A stretch of 9,858 nt of DNA. Source: Bacillota bacterium. Lineage in GTDB: Bacteria > Bacillota > Bacilli > Bacillales > Bacillaceae_J. The position numbers and the translations under genes were made by a program. The number at the start of each line of letters is the position of its first letter. The first letter of the stretch is position 1. The notes beneath the pieces are model-generated. The model worked only from the letters and a program-made list of their open reading frames with translations, had not been told where the DNA came from and searched no databases. The stretch is taken from the NCBI GenBank assembly GCA_023457235.1, contig JAEWMK010000079.1:1-9858 (forward strand), in the 5' to 3' direction. Below are positions 1 to 8,001 of this stretch, in pieces.

Positions 1-5
1 ATATA

Positions 6-14
6 TGGTATAAT
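6..14 (+). promoter_or_regulatory. Extended -10 of the tRNA-Lys promoter (-35 outside window)
   Basis: TGG at 6-8 followed by a perfect TATAAT at 9-14 forms an extended -10 element. The transcript would start near position 21, a few bases before the mature tRNA-Lys 5' end at 27. The -35 hexamer would lie upstream of the window and cannot be seen. Confidence 0.7.
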
Positions 15-26
15 ATTGATTGTGTT

Positions 27-102
27 GGGGCGTTAGCTCAGTTGGTAGAGCAACTGACTCTTAATCAGTGGGTCTAGGGTTCGAATCCCTAACGCCCCAC
101 CA
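27..102 (+). tRNA. tRNA-Lys (anticodon CTT)
   Basis: A complete 76-nt cloverleaf including an encoded CCA tail (100-102). The acceptor stem 27-33 (GGGGCGT) pairs perfectly with 92-98 (ACGCCCC). The D stem is GCTC/GAGC, the anticodon stem ACTGA/TCAGT encloses loop CTCTTAA, and the T stem TAGGG/CCCTA encloses TTCGAAT. The anticodon CTT (60-62) reads the lysine codon AAG. The discriminator base is A99. The gene has its own -10 element, and the next promoter starts about 25 bases after its end, so it appears to be a single-gene transcription unit. A run of T residues follows (about 103-117), but no clear GC-rich terminator hairpin is seen. Confidence 0.96.
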
Positions 103-127
103 TTTTAATTTTTTTTATAAAAATCTC

Positions 128-156
128 TTGTAATGTTGGTTTTTATATGATATAAT
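128..156 (+). promoter_or_regulatory. Sigma-A promoter of the tRNA-Ile/chimeric tRNA unit
   Basis: The -35 TTGTAA (128-133) and the perfect -10 TATAAT (151-156) are separated by the optimal 17 bp. A TGA at 148-150 makes it an extended -10. The start site would fall near 163, about 14 bases before tRNA-Ile. This is a strong, stable-RNA type promoter and separates the downstream unit from tRNA-Lys. Confidence 0.8.
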
Positions 157-176
157 GTAGAAGCAATTCAAAAAAT

Positions 177-250
<74 letters not shown>

Positions 251-256
251 TTTCAT

Positions 257-328
257 TCCTCAGTAGCTCAGTGGTAGAGCTATCGGCTGTTAACCGATCG
301 GTCGCTGGTTCGAATCCCGTACGGGTCA
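257..328 (+). pseudogene. Chimeric tRNA: tRNA-Asn(GTT) 5' part joined to tRNA-Glu 3' end
   Basis: Positions 257-315 read as Bacillus tRNA-Asn: acceptor 5' strand TCCTCAG, D arm GCTC/GAGC, anticodon stem ATCGG/CCGAT with anticodon GTT at 289-291, and T-stem 5' strand GCTGG (304-308). An intact tRNA-Asn would continue CCAGC then CTGAGGA. Instead 316-320 is CCCGT and 321-327 is ACGGGTC, followed by A328. These match the 3' end of Bacillus tRNA-Glu, whose acceptor GGCCCGT they would pair with. Only 3 of 7 acceptor pairs form (one is a wobble), and the T stem has a T-C mismatch, so normal folding and charging are unlikely. The total length of 72 nt is preserved. The junction lies in GGTTCGAATCC (307-317), which both parents share. 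The alternatives are a real deletion or an assembly join. A general tRNA scan might label it a low-scoring tRNA-Asn. Confidence 0.82.
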
Positions 329-331
329 TAG

Positions 332-363
332 AAAAAGGTCAAGAGATAGCTCTTGATCTTTTT
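332..363 (+). terminator. Intrinsic terminator of the tRNA-Ile/chimera unit
   Basis: The 14-bp stem 332-345 pairs without mismatch (one G-T wobble) with 350-363 around a 4-base ATAG loop (346-349). The 3' arm ends in TTTTT, giving the U-tract. It starts four bases after the tRNA-Glu-derived end, as expected if tRNA-Glu was the last gene of the ancestral cluster. Confidence 0.9.
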
Positions 364-414
364 GTCTTTGATCCAAATTCTCCGAATTCAACCTCACTTC
401 CCAACTCCAATTAT

Positions 415-443
415 TTTTTGCCCGCCCCGCGTAATGGTATAAT
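415..443 (+). promoter_or_regulatory. Candidate addBA promoter (extended -10)
   Basis: A perfect TATAAT (438-443) is preceded by TGG (435-437), an extended -10. The hexamer at the 17-bp distance (415-420, TTTTTG) is a poor -35. TTGCCC at 418-423 is a better hexamer but only 14 bp away. Activity may therefore rest on the extended -10. A start near 450 would leave a leader of about 80 nt before addB. The only other feature of the 364-530 gap is a GC-rich tract at 420-431 and a short palindrome at 478-489. Confidence 0.6.
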
Positions 444-477
444 AATTTACAGCATAACCAGCATTACTAATCATTAG

Positions 478-489
478 AATTCATGAATT
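478..489. repeat. 12-bp palindrome in the addB leader
   Basis: AATTCATGAATT is a perfect 12-bp palindrome lying between the candidate promoter and the Shine-Dalgarno sequence of addB. The flanks do not extend the symmetry. It could be a small operator, but in an AT-rich leader a chance palindrome of this size is plausible. Confidence 0.3.
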
Positions 490-530
490 AACCAACATTT
501 CTTTCAATTTAGCAAGTAGGGGGGATAATT

Positions 531-3500
531 ATGTCGACGTTACGATTTGTCTTAGGGCGTTCGGGGAGCGGAAAATCAACCTTTTTATTAAACGAGGTTA
601 TAGATAAACTAGAGCAAGACCCGTTAGGCCCACCAATCATTTATCTAGTACCTGACCAAATGACCTTTCAAATAGAATATCAATTAATAAATACGCCAGG
701 ATTACATGGTATGATCCGTTCGCAAGTGTTTAGTTTTACGCGTTTAGCATGGAGGATATTGCAAGAAACGGAAGGCTTTAGCCGTTTTCATCTTAATAGT
801 GTCGGACTCCATATGCTACTTCGGAAAATTATCGAACATCGCAAGGATGAACTGAAGGTGTTTACAAGGGCTGTGGATCAAAACGGTTTTATCAAACAGC
901 TTGAAGAAATGATTGCAGAATTTAAGCGGTATTGCATTACTCCAGATCTTCTTCAAGAAAAAAGTACACAGCTGTCACAAACAGATCAAAGTAATTCCAA
1001 TAAAGAAATATTAGCTAATAAACTTAATGACTTTCAGTTAATTTATCATGATTATGAAAATCATTTATTGGCGCATTATGTGGATTCCGAGGATTACCTT
1101 CGTCTTTTAGCTGAAAAGATCTCAAAGTCTGAGGAACTAAAAGGAGCAGACGTCTATATTGATGGATTCCATAGTTTTACACCGCAGGAATTGGAGGTTC
1201 TTAGCGAGTTGTTAAAACAGTGTAACAGCGTTACCATTGCGCTTACACTTGACCCAACTGATCTTCGTCAGGATATTCATGATTTAAATTTATATCGGAT
1301 GACAGTGAATACATACTTTAGCATCCTAAATTCTGCTAAGGAAAGCAACATAGAGCTTGAAAAACCGGTGCTTTTGAATGAGTCGTTCAGGTTTATCCTA
1401 GCACCGGCACTGCATCATCTTGAACAACATTACGACAGCCGACCAAGCGTCAAGTTTTCTGGAAAAACCGAAACAACCAAACTAACAGAACCTTTTGCAA
1501 TTGACATCAATGCCGCTGTCAACCGTCGTGCAGAGGTCGAAAGTGTTGCTCGAGAAATTTTGCAATTAGTAAAAACAAACAACTACCGTTGGCGTGATTT
1601 CGCTATTTTATTAAGAGACAGCCATTCCTACCATGATCTTTTAAAAACTGTTTTTGAGGATTACCATATTCCTCTGTTTTTAGATCAAAAACGATCGATG
1701 TTAAATCATCCGCTCATTGAATTTATCCGTTCATCATTAGATGTAATTCAAGGCGGTTGGCGCTATGAACCAATTTTTCGGTGTGTCAAAACGGATTTAC
1801 TGTTTCCATTTAAGAGTAATAGAGAACGAATCCGTGAAGACATGGATCAGTTTGAAAATTATGTGTTGGCCTATGGGATACAAGGTTGGCGTTGGACTGA
1901 TAAAAAGCCATGGGAATATAGACGTTTTCAAGCGGTTGAGGGGCAAAGCATTCCGAAAACAGATAAAGAAAAAGAATACGAGAAAAAAATTAATGAGTTA
2001 CGCAGCTTAATCACGGATCCTTTTCTTGCTTTTGAAAAAAATACAAAAAAGGCTAAAACAGGCCGTGATTACTGTGAAGCACTTTATTATTTCTTAGAGA
2101 ATTTAGAAATACCAACCAAAATCAATCGCCTTTGCATTGAGGCCGAGGAAGCAGGTAACTTAGTCGAATCAAGAGATCATAGTCAAGTATGGCAATCTGT
2201 TCTTGAGCTTTTAGATCAGATGGCATCCTTAATGGGTGAGGAAGAGCTTTCCTTCGACCTTTTCCGTAAAATGATTCATTCAGGCCTAGAAAATATGCAT
2301 TTTGCAACGGTACCACCGGCGATGGACCAAGTGTTGGTTGGAGATATGGAACGCTCCCGTTTTTCAAACATTAAATGCGCATTTATTCTTGGGGCGAATG
2401 ATGGCGTCATTCCATTAAAACCTGTAGAAGAAGGGGTCGTAACCGAGGAAGAAAGAGAATTTCTAGCGAGTACCGGTTTCACATTAGCACCAGGAAGTAA
2501 GCAGCAGCTCTTGGATGAACAATTTTTAATTTATCTTGCTTTAACAAGTGCTTCGGATTTTCTTTATTTAAGCTATCCAATGGCCGATGATGAAGGGAAA
2601 TCTCTTGTTCCATCGATTTTGTTTAATAGACTTAAAGATCTTTTCCCAACATTAAAAGAAAATCTCATCTTAAATGAGCCAAATGAGGAAGCACTAGACG
2701 AGCAGCTAAACTATATTACAAATCCCAAAAAGACGATGTCCTATTTGTCAATCCAGCTGCAAAATTGGAAAAGAGGATATCCTGTTCATGAATTATGGTG
2801 GGATGTTTATAACTGGGTTGCCGAACAAAAAGAGTGGGAAATTTACGGCAAAAAAGTATTGGGAAGTTTATTTTACATAAATACAACAAAAAAACTTCCA
2901 GAGGAAATTAGTCGCGAGCTATATGGTGATGAGATAAAAGCAAGTGTGTCCCGGATGGAGCTGTTCCAAGCCTGTCCATATTCCCAATTTATTTCGTATG
3001 GTCTGCGTTTAGAGGAGCGGCAAATATTCCGGCTTGAAGCACCTGATATCGGACAATTATTCCATGCAGCTTTAAAATTGATTACGGATATTATTCAACA
3101 AAATGATTTGAATTGGTCGAACCTTACGAGAAAACAATGCGAACAGCTAGCATTTGAGGCGGTAGAACGTTTAGCTCCAAACATCCAAAAAGAAATATTA
3201 TTGAGTTCAAATCGCTTTCATTATATTAAAAGAAAGTTGCAGCAGGTCGTTGGAAGAGCTTCGATCGTATTAAGTGAACATGCGAAAATAAGCGGCTTTG
3301 AACCGATAGGTCTCGAATTATCATTCGGACCAAAGGGGCCGTTATCACCGCTCCGGTTTACATTGAAAAATGGCTGCACAATGGAGGTTGTTGGCCGAAT
3401 TGACCGAGTTGATAAATCAGCAGGCGACAATGGCGTTTACCTCCGAGTGATTGATTACAAATCAAGCCAAAAAGCTTTGAATCTGACGGAGGTTTATTAT

Positions 3501-4070
3501 GGGCTAGCCCTACAAATGCTAACCTATCTCGATGTTGTGATCACTAATTCGAAGCAGTGGATTGGGACAGAAGCCTCTCCAGCAGGAGTTCTATATTTCC
3601 ATGTTCATAATCCAATGCTTAATAAGTCTACTGTTCCAACATTTGAAGAGATTGAAAAAGAAATCTATAAACGCTTTAAGATGAAAGGTTTGCTTGTTGC
3701 TGACCAAGAAGCGATCCGTCTCATGGATCAATCACTTGAGACAGGCTATTCGGAAGTTATTCCAGTCGCCTTGAAAAAAGACGGCGGCTTTTATAGCAAT
3801 TCCTCCGTTGCGAGCGGGAAGGATTTTGACCATATTAGAGGCTTTGTTCGTACTAAAATCCAAGACATCGGAACAGCGATCACAGACGGAGTAATTGATA
3901 TCGAGCCGTATAAAATGAAAAATCACACACCATGCGCATTTTGTTCCTATAAGTCGATATGTCAATTTGACCGTTCATTCCAAGAGAACAAATATAATAT
4001 TTTAATTCCTGAAAAAAATGAAGATATCCTAGAAAAAATTCGGATGGAGGGAGGAACAGATCTTGAATAA
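531..4070 (+). CDS. addB: ATP-dependent helicase/deoxyribonuclease subunit B (AddB)
   Basis: AddB is the second subunit of the AddAB helicase-nuclease, which resects double-strand breaks for RecA loading. In this family AddB degrades one strand and is the Chi-recognising subunit, though not an active helicase motor. The protein has 1179 residues, close to the family length (about 1166 in B. subtilis). A Walker A motif GRSGSGKST is at 9-17. The C-terminal RecB-like nuclease shows H845, GRIDRVD with D958, and DYK with D975 and K977. The iron-sulfur ligands are C815 and the CX2CX5C set C1135, C1138, C1144. Their spacing equals that of the B. subtilis cysteines (801, 1121, 1124, 1130), with a constant offset of 14. 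The ATG at 531 is supported by AGGGGGG at 518-524, six bases upstream, and by the Walker A motif sitting at the extreme N terminus as in the family. It overlaps addA by 8 bases. No frameshift or missing key residue is seen. Confidence 0.97.
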   Translation: MSTLRFVLGRSGSGKSTFLLNEVIDKLEQDPLGPPIIYLVPDQMTFQIEYQLINTPGLHGMIRSQVFSFTRLAWRILQETEGFSRFHLNSVGLHMLLRKIIEHRKDELKVFTRAVDQNGFIKQLEEMIAEFKRYCITPDLLQEKSTQLSQTDQSNSNKEILANKLNDFQLIYHDYENHLLAHYVDSEDYLRLLAEKISKSEELKGADVYIDGFHSFTPQELEVLSELLKQCNSVTIALTLDPTDLRQDIHDLNLYRMTVNTYFSILNSAKESNIELEKPVLLNESFRFILAPALHHLEQHYDSRPSVKFSGKTETTKLTEPFAIDINAAVNRRAEVESVAREILQLVKTNNYRWRDFAILLRDSHSYHDLLKTVFEDYHIPLFLDQKRSMLNHPLIEFIRSSLDVIQGGWRYEPIFRCVKTDLLFPFKSNRERIREDMDQFENYVLAYGIQGWRWTDKKPWEYRRFQAVEGQSIPKTDKEKEYEKKINELRSLITDPFLAFEKNTKKAKTGRDYCEALYYFLENLEIPTKINRLCIEAEEAGNLVESRDHSQVWQSVLELLDQMASLMGEEELSFDLFRKMIHSGLENMHFATVPPAMDQVLVGDMERSRFSNIKCAFILGANDGVIPLKPVEEGVVTEEEREFLASTGFTLAPGSKQQLLDEQFLIYLALTSASDFLYLSYPMADDEGKSLVPSILFNRLKDLFPTLKENLILNEPNEEALDEQLNYITNPKKTMSYLSIQLQNWKRGYPVHELWWDVYNWVAEQKEWEIYGKKVLGSLFYINTTKKLPEEISRELYGDEIKASVSRMELFQACPYSQFISYGLRLEERQIFRLEAPDIGQLFHAALKLITDIIQQNDLNWSNLTRKQCEQLAFEAVERLAPNIQKEILLSSNRFHYIKRKLQQVVGRASIVLSEHAKISGFEPIGLELSFGPKGPLSPLRFTLKNGCTMEVVGRIDRVDKSAGDNGVYLRVIDYKSSQKALNLTEVYYGLALQMLTYLDVVITNSKQWIGTEASPAGVLYFHVHNPMLNKSTVPTFEEIEKEIYKRFKMKGLLVADQEAIRLMDQSLETGYSEVIPVALKKDGGFYSNSSVASGKDFDHIRGFVRTKIQDIGTAITDGVIDIEPYKMKNHTPCAFCSYKSICQFDRSFQENKYNILIPEKNEDILEKIRMEGGTDLE

Positions 4071-7000
4071 CGAATTAATAAAACCAGAAAACAGCACATG
4101 GACGGACGACCAGTGGCGGGCAATCGCCACTAGCGGGAAGGACATCCTTGTTGCGGCGGCAGCTGGGTCAGGTAAAACAGCGGTCCTAGTTGAACGGATT
4201 ATTAAAAAGATCACGTCCGTTAACAATCCTGTGGATGTCGACCGCTTACTAGTTGTTACCTTTACGAATGCGGCTGCAGCTGAAATGAGAAAAAGAATTG
4301 GGGAAGCATTGGAAAAAGAAATCGCCAAACACCCTTCCTCTCTCCATTTGCGCAGACAGTTGACGCTACTAAACCGGGCATCGATTTCGACGCTGCATTC
4401 ATTTTGTCTTAATGTATTAAGAAAATATTACTACCATATTGATTTGGATCCAGGCTTTCGAATTGCTGATGAAACAGAAGCAGAACTGTTGATGGAAGAA
4501 GTAATGGAGGAGCTTTTTGAGGAGCAATATAGTTTAGAGAACAATGAGCGTTTCTATGATTTAGTGGATCGATACAGTGATGACCGTAGTGATATAGAAT
4601 TGCAGCTTTTAATTAGAAAGCTTTACGATTTCTCCCGTTCTTATCCATGGCCTACTGAATGGTTGGAGCAAATCATGCAGGTCTATGATATTGATAATAT
4701 TAGCGAGATTGATGAACTATCGTGGTTGAAGGATTTGAGAGAGGATATCAAAATTCAACTGCAAGGATGTAGAGAGCTCTTAAGTCGCGCCTTAGAAATA
4801 ACGAAACAGCCTGGAGGACCTGCTCCTTATGCTGATAATGTAATTGCGAACCAACAACTAATTGAAGATCTTCTACATGCCAGTGAACAGTCATGGCAAA
4901 ACATTTATGAAATCATGCAAACAGCGTCTTTTGGCAAGCTTAAGCCTTGTAAAGGTGAGGAATATTTAAAAAGCATGCAAGAAAATGTAAAATCACTTCG
5001 TGAAAAAGCAAAAGGTCAGTTTGAAAAAATAAAGGACGAGCTTTTCAGCCGCAAACCTGAGTATTTCCTTAAGGATATTCAGGAAATGAAACCGGTTGTT
5101 GAAACATTAATTGAGCTTGTTAAAGAATTTTCAAATCGCTATGAAATGGTAAAAAAAGAAAAAGGACTTGTCGACTTTGCAGATTTAGAGCATTTTTGTC
5201 TGCGAATTTTAAAGAACGAAAAGTCAACAATTGACGAGCTCGTGCCTTCTGAGGTAGCCGAAAACTACAGAGATTTATTTCAAGAGGTGCTGGTAGATGA
5301 ATACCAGGATACAAACCTTGTTCAGGAAACAATTATTAAACTAGTATCCTGTTCCAATAATTTATTTATGGTAGGCGATGTGAAACAATCGATTTATCGC
5401 TTCCGCTTGGCAGAGCCTCATCTCTTTCTAACAAAATACAGATTGTTCCAGAAGGAGGATTCTGTAGATTGTGCGGGAATTAGGATTGATTTATCGAAAA
5501 ACTTCCGCAGCCGTGCCGAAGTATTAGCGGGAACGAATTTTATTTTTAAGCAGATCATGAATCAAACGGTTGGGGAAATTGAGTACGATGATGATGCTGA
5601 ACTTAAGTTAGGAAATATGAATTACCTTGAATCCGAAGAGACTAAAGCCGAACTTCTCTTGATCGATCGGAAAGACAAGTCAAGTGAGAAAGAGGTAAAT
5701 GACGACGAGGATGATGAGGATGAATCAATCTCAGAGGATATGGCAGAATTGGAAACTGTTCAATTAGAAGCCAGGGTTATCGGTTTAAAAATAAAAGAAT
5801 TAATAGAAAAGCCCTATAAAGTGACAGATAAAAGCGGCAAAGAACGAAACGTAACGTATCGCGATATTGTCATTTTATTACGGTCGATGCCATGGGCGGA
5901 AACGATTATGGAAGAATTTAAGGAGCTTGGAATTCCGGTATATGCCGAGCTTTCTACTGGCTATTTTGAAGCAACTGAAGTTACGGTGATGCTTTCCCTT
6001 TTAAAGATAATCGACAATCCCTATCAGGATATCCCATTAGCTGCGGTCCTTCGTTCACCGATTGTCGGCTTAACGGAAGAACAACTGGCAATGATTCGAA
6101 TTCATGATAAAAACAATAGTTTTTTTGAGAGTGTAAAAAGCTATATTAGATCAGGTGCCAATCAGGAATTAGCCGAAAAACTAGATTTATTTTATAAAGA
6201 GTTAAAGGCATGGAGAACAAGAGCAAGGCAAGGGGCTTTATCAGAACTTGTTTGGCAATTATACAGGGATACAGGGTATTTTGATTATGTTGGTGGTCTT
6301 GCCGGTGGAAAACAGCGTCAGGCAAATTTACGGGCTCTCTACGACCGGTCCAAGCAATATGAGGAAACCTCTTTCCGAGGCTTATTCCGTTTCTTGAGAT
6401 TTATAGAACGTATGCAGGATCGTGGGGAAGATTTAGGTACGGCTAGAGCTCTTGGAGAGCAAGAGGATGTAGTTCGGATGATGACGATCCATAAAAGTAA
6501 AGGATTAGAGTTTCCGATTGTTTTCGTAGCGGGTCTTGGCCGACAATTTAATATGCAGGATCTTCGAAAAAAAGTACTGTTGCATAAAGAGCTTGGATTT
6601 GGTTCAAAGCTTGTGAATCCAAAGCTGCGTATTACTTATCCAACACTGCCGCTCCTTGCGATGAAACGGCGGCTGCAAATGGAGCTGTTAGCTGAAGAAA
6701 TGCGTGTTCTTTACGTAGCCCTGACAAGAGCAAAAGAAAAACTCTACCTTGTCGGCACGGTGAAGGATATGGAAAAAACTCTCGATAAGTGGAATAGTGA
6801 AATTGACGAAGATGAATGGTTATTACCGGATTATGTGCGGGCGAAAGCAAAATGTTATTTAGACTGGATTGGACCGGCATTAATCCGCCATCCTGATTGT
6901 ACAGTTCTAAGTGCCAAAGAATATGCCAATGAAATTTCTTCCCATTCCTCTAAATGGGAGATCAATGTTCTAAATGCAGAAAACTTTCCTAAGGATTCAA

Positions 7001-7803
7001 CCGAATCTGTGAAACAAAATTTACAGTTACTAGATGATATTGAAAATTGGCGGGCTGTCCAAATCGAAAGTGACATGAAACATGACGTTTATCATCAACT
7101 GTCATGGAATTACCCATTTATGCAAGCACAAACAAAACGCTCCAAACAATCCGTATCAGAGATCAAATCTAGAAAACAAGTGACTGATGCATATGCAGAC
7201 ACGCAGTTAATCCATAAGTTCCGGGCGCCGTTACAGGACCGCCCAAGGTTTTTACAGCAGAAATCTTTAACGGCTGCTGAAAAAGGAACGGCAATGCATA
7301 TGGTCATGCAGCATATAGATTTACGTACAGAAATCACACATGAATCACTATCGAATTTATTAGCATCCATGGTGATTAAGGAGCTATTGACTGAGGAACA
7401 GAGTGCAGTAATTGATATAGACAGTATCATTCAGTTTTTTGAAACTCCGTTAGGACAACGATTAGTAAAGGCGGATAAGGTTCGTCGTGAAGTACCCTTT
7501 AGCTTGGCGCTTCCTGCGAAAGATGCCTATCCCGATTGGGCGGAGGGGGATACTGCCAATGTTTTAGTTCAAGGAGTTATGGATTGCGTTTTTAAGGATG
7601 ATGGAGGAGTCGTTCTAATCGACTATAAAACTGATACAATTACCGGCCGCTTTAAAGATGAAGAAATTGCAAAAAAAACATTGGAAGAACGCTATCGTTT
7701 GCAAATTGATTTATACGCAAGGGCGCTTCAGGAAATTTGGAAGCTGCCAGCTGTCGAAAAGTATCTATTTTTGTTCGATGGAAGCCTTTTGATTGAAATG
7801 TAG
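4063..7803 (+). CDS. addA: ATP-dependent helicase/nuclease subunit A (AddA)
   Basis: AddA is the UvrD-like SF1A 3'-5' helicase motor and one of the two nucleases of AddAB. Motifs appear in order: Q17, Walker A AAAAGSGKT with K38, TFTNAAA 66-72, Walker B DEYQD 412-416, GDVKQSIYRF 438-447, NFRSR 480-484, TIHKSKGLE 808-816 and VALTRAKEK 885-893. The C-terminal RecB-type nuclease has H1079, D1174, D1187 and K1189 (DYK). The 1246 residues fit the family (about 1232 in B. subtilis). The start is TTG at 4063, inside the last codons of addB. It is chosen because GGAGGGAGGA (4046-4055) is well placed seven bases upstream and because the N terminus then matches the family. The overlap implies translational coupling and near 1:1 subunit synthesis. 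An acidic run (547-554) precedes a helix in the region between the helicase motifs; its role is unknown. Confidence 0.97.
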   Translation: MNNELIKPENSTWTDDQWRAIATSGKDILVAAAAGSGKTAVLVERIIKKITSVNNPVDVDRLLVVTFTNAAAAEMRKRIGEALEKEIAKHPSSLHLRRQLTLLNRASISTLHSFCLNVLRKYYYHIDLDPGFRIADETEAELLMEEVMEELFEEQYSLENNERFYDLVDRYSDDRSDIELQLLIRKLYDFSRSYPWPTEWLEQIMQVYDIDNISEIDELSWLKDLREDIKIQLQGCRELLSRALEITKQPGGPAPYADNVIANQQLIEDLLHASEQSWQNIYEIMQTASFGKLKPCKGEEYLKSMQENVKSLREKAKGQFEKIKDELFSRKPEYFLKDIQEMKPVVETLIELVKEFSNRYEMVKKEKGLVDFADLEHFCLRILKNEKSTIDELVPSEVAENYRDLFQEVLVDEYQDTNLVQETIIKLVSCSNNLFMVGDVKQSIYRFRLAEPHLFLTKYRLFQKEDSVDCAGIRIDLSKNFRSRAEVLAGTNFIFKQIMNQTVGEIEYDDDAELKLGNMNYLESEETKAELLLIDRKDKSSEKEVNDDEDDEDESISEDMAELETVQLEARVIGLKIKELIEKPYKVTDKSGKERNVTYRDIVILLRSMPWAETIMEEFKELGIPVYAELSTGYFEATEVTVMLSLLKIIDNPYQDIPLAAVLRSPIVGLTEEQLAMIRIHDKNNSFFESVKSYIRSGANQELAEKLDLFYKELKAWRTRARQGALSELVWQLYRDTGYFDYVGGLAGGKQRQANLRALYDRSKQYEETSFRGLFRFLRFIERMQDRGEDLGTARALGEQEDVVRMMTIHKSKGLEFPIVFVAGLGRQFNMQDLRKKVLLHKELGFGSKLVNPKLRITYPTLPLLAMKRRLQMELLAEEMRVLYVALTRAKEKLYLVGTVKDMEKTLDKWNSEIDEDEWLLPDYVRAKAKCYLDWIGPALIRHPDCTVLSAKEYANEISSHSSKWEINVLNAENFPKDSTESVKQNLQLLDDIENWRAVQIESDMKHDVYHQLSWNYPFMQAQTKRSKQSVSEIKSRKQVTDAYADTQLIHKFRAPLQDRPRFLQQKSLTAAEKGTAMHMVMQHIDLRTEITHESLSNLLASMVIKELLTEEQSAVIDIDSIIQFFETPLGQRLVKADKVRREVPFSLALPAKDAYPDWAEGDTANVLVQGVMDCVFKDDGGVVLIDYKTDTITGRFKDEEIAKKTLEERYRLQIDLYARALQEIWKLPAVEKYLFLFDGSLLIEM

Positions 7804-7804
7804 A

Positions 7805-7821
7805 TGTTATATAACAATAGA
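7805..7821. repeat. 17-bp direct repeat with palindromic core, copy 1
   Basis: TGTTATATAACAATAGA begins one base after the addA stop codon. Its first 12 bases are a perfect palindrome. An identical 17-bp copy occurs 214 bp downstream, in front of acsA. Allowing a one-base gap, the TAG before each copy also matches. Confidence 0.85.
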
Positions 7822-7825
7822 CTGC

Positions 7826-7874
7826 AAACTCGTATTATTATTGGTTGTATTTACCAAGTGATGCGAGTTTTTTT
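7826..7874 (+). terminator. Intrinsic terminator of addBA
   Basis: The arm 7826-7844 pairs with 7854-7870. The outer part AAACTCG/CGAGTTT is perfect, the middle continues with several T-G wobbles, and after a 2-base bulge TGG pairs with CCA around a 9-base loop (7845-7853). Seven T residues follow the stem (7868-7874). It lies 22 bases after the addA stop and separates addBA from acsA. Confidence 0.85.
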
Positions 7875-7932
7875 ATTTGCCGAATTCTGTCTAATGATGT
7901 AAAAATTTTGTTTCGGCTTAAAATAAGCTATT

Positions 7933-7946
7933 TGAAAGCGAATTAT
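7933..7946 (+). promoter_or_regulatory. Weak cre-like (CcpA) half-site upstream of acsA
   Basis: TGAAAGCGAATTAT matches the left half of the Bacillus cre consensus (TGWAANCG) exactly but not the right half. CcpA control of acsA is known in B. subtilis, which makes the position of interest. The match by itself is weak. Confidence 0.25.
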
Positions 7947-7967
7947 TCTTTTATAAGTAATTTATAA

Positions 7968-7982
7968 AATTTTGTGAACATT
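7968..7982 (+). promoter_or_regulatory. CodY-box-like sequence upstream of acsA
   Basis: AATTTTGTGAACATT matches the CodY consensus AATTTTCWGAAAATT at 13 of 15 positions, with mismatches at positions 7 and 12. It lies about 20 bp upstream of the candidate -35 and 81 bp before the acsA start codon. CodY would link acetate use to GTP and branched-chain amino acid status. The tract is AT-rich, so a chance match is possible. Confidence 0.4.
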
Positions 7983-8001
7983 TGAAAAAATATTTAACAT
8001 T

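Noticed and set aside
103..123. Possible terminator after tRNA-Lys
   Set aside because: There is a T-rich tract with a small AT-only inverted repeat, but no GC-rich stem, so I do not call it a terminator.
271..477. A 68-codon open frame across the chimeric tRNA and terminator
   Set aside because: It starts inside the tRNA-Asn D arm, runs through the terminator hairpin, has no Shine-Dalgarno sequence, and its product resembles no family I know.
567..571. AGCGG (the B. subtilis Chi sequence) in the Walker A codons of addB and at several other places, including 925-929, 3291-3295 and 9792-9796
   Set aside because: A 5-base motif is expected about ten times per strand in a window of this size, so these occurrences carry no signal without a genome-wide strand-bias test.
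2122..2482. Minus-strand open frames inside addB
   Set aside because: They lie opposite a well-conserved gene, overlap each other, and have no start signals; they are reading-frame shadows. The same holds for the minus-strand frames inside addA and acsA.
7916..7928. Small inverted repeat GCTTA-AAA-TAAGC in the acsA upstream region
   Set aside because: A 5-bp stem in AT-rich DNA with a 3-base loop is expected by chance and has no T-tract to act as a terminator.
7972..7989. Rex or Fnr-type site starting TTGTGA upstream of acsA
   Set aside because: Only the left half is present; the required inverted TCACAA half is missing at the right distance.
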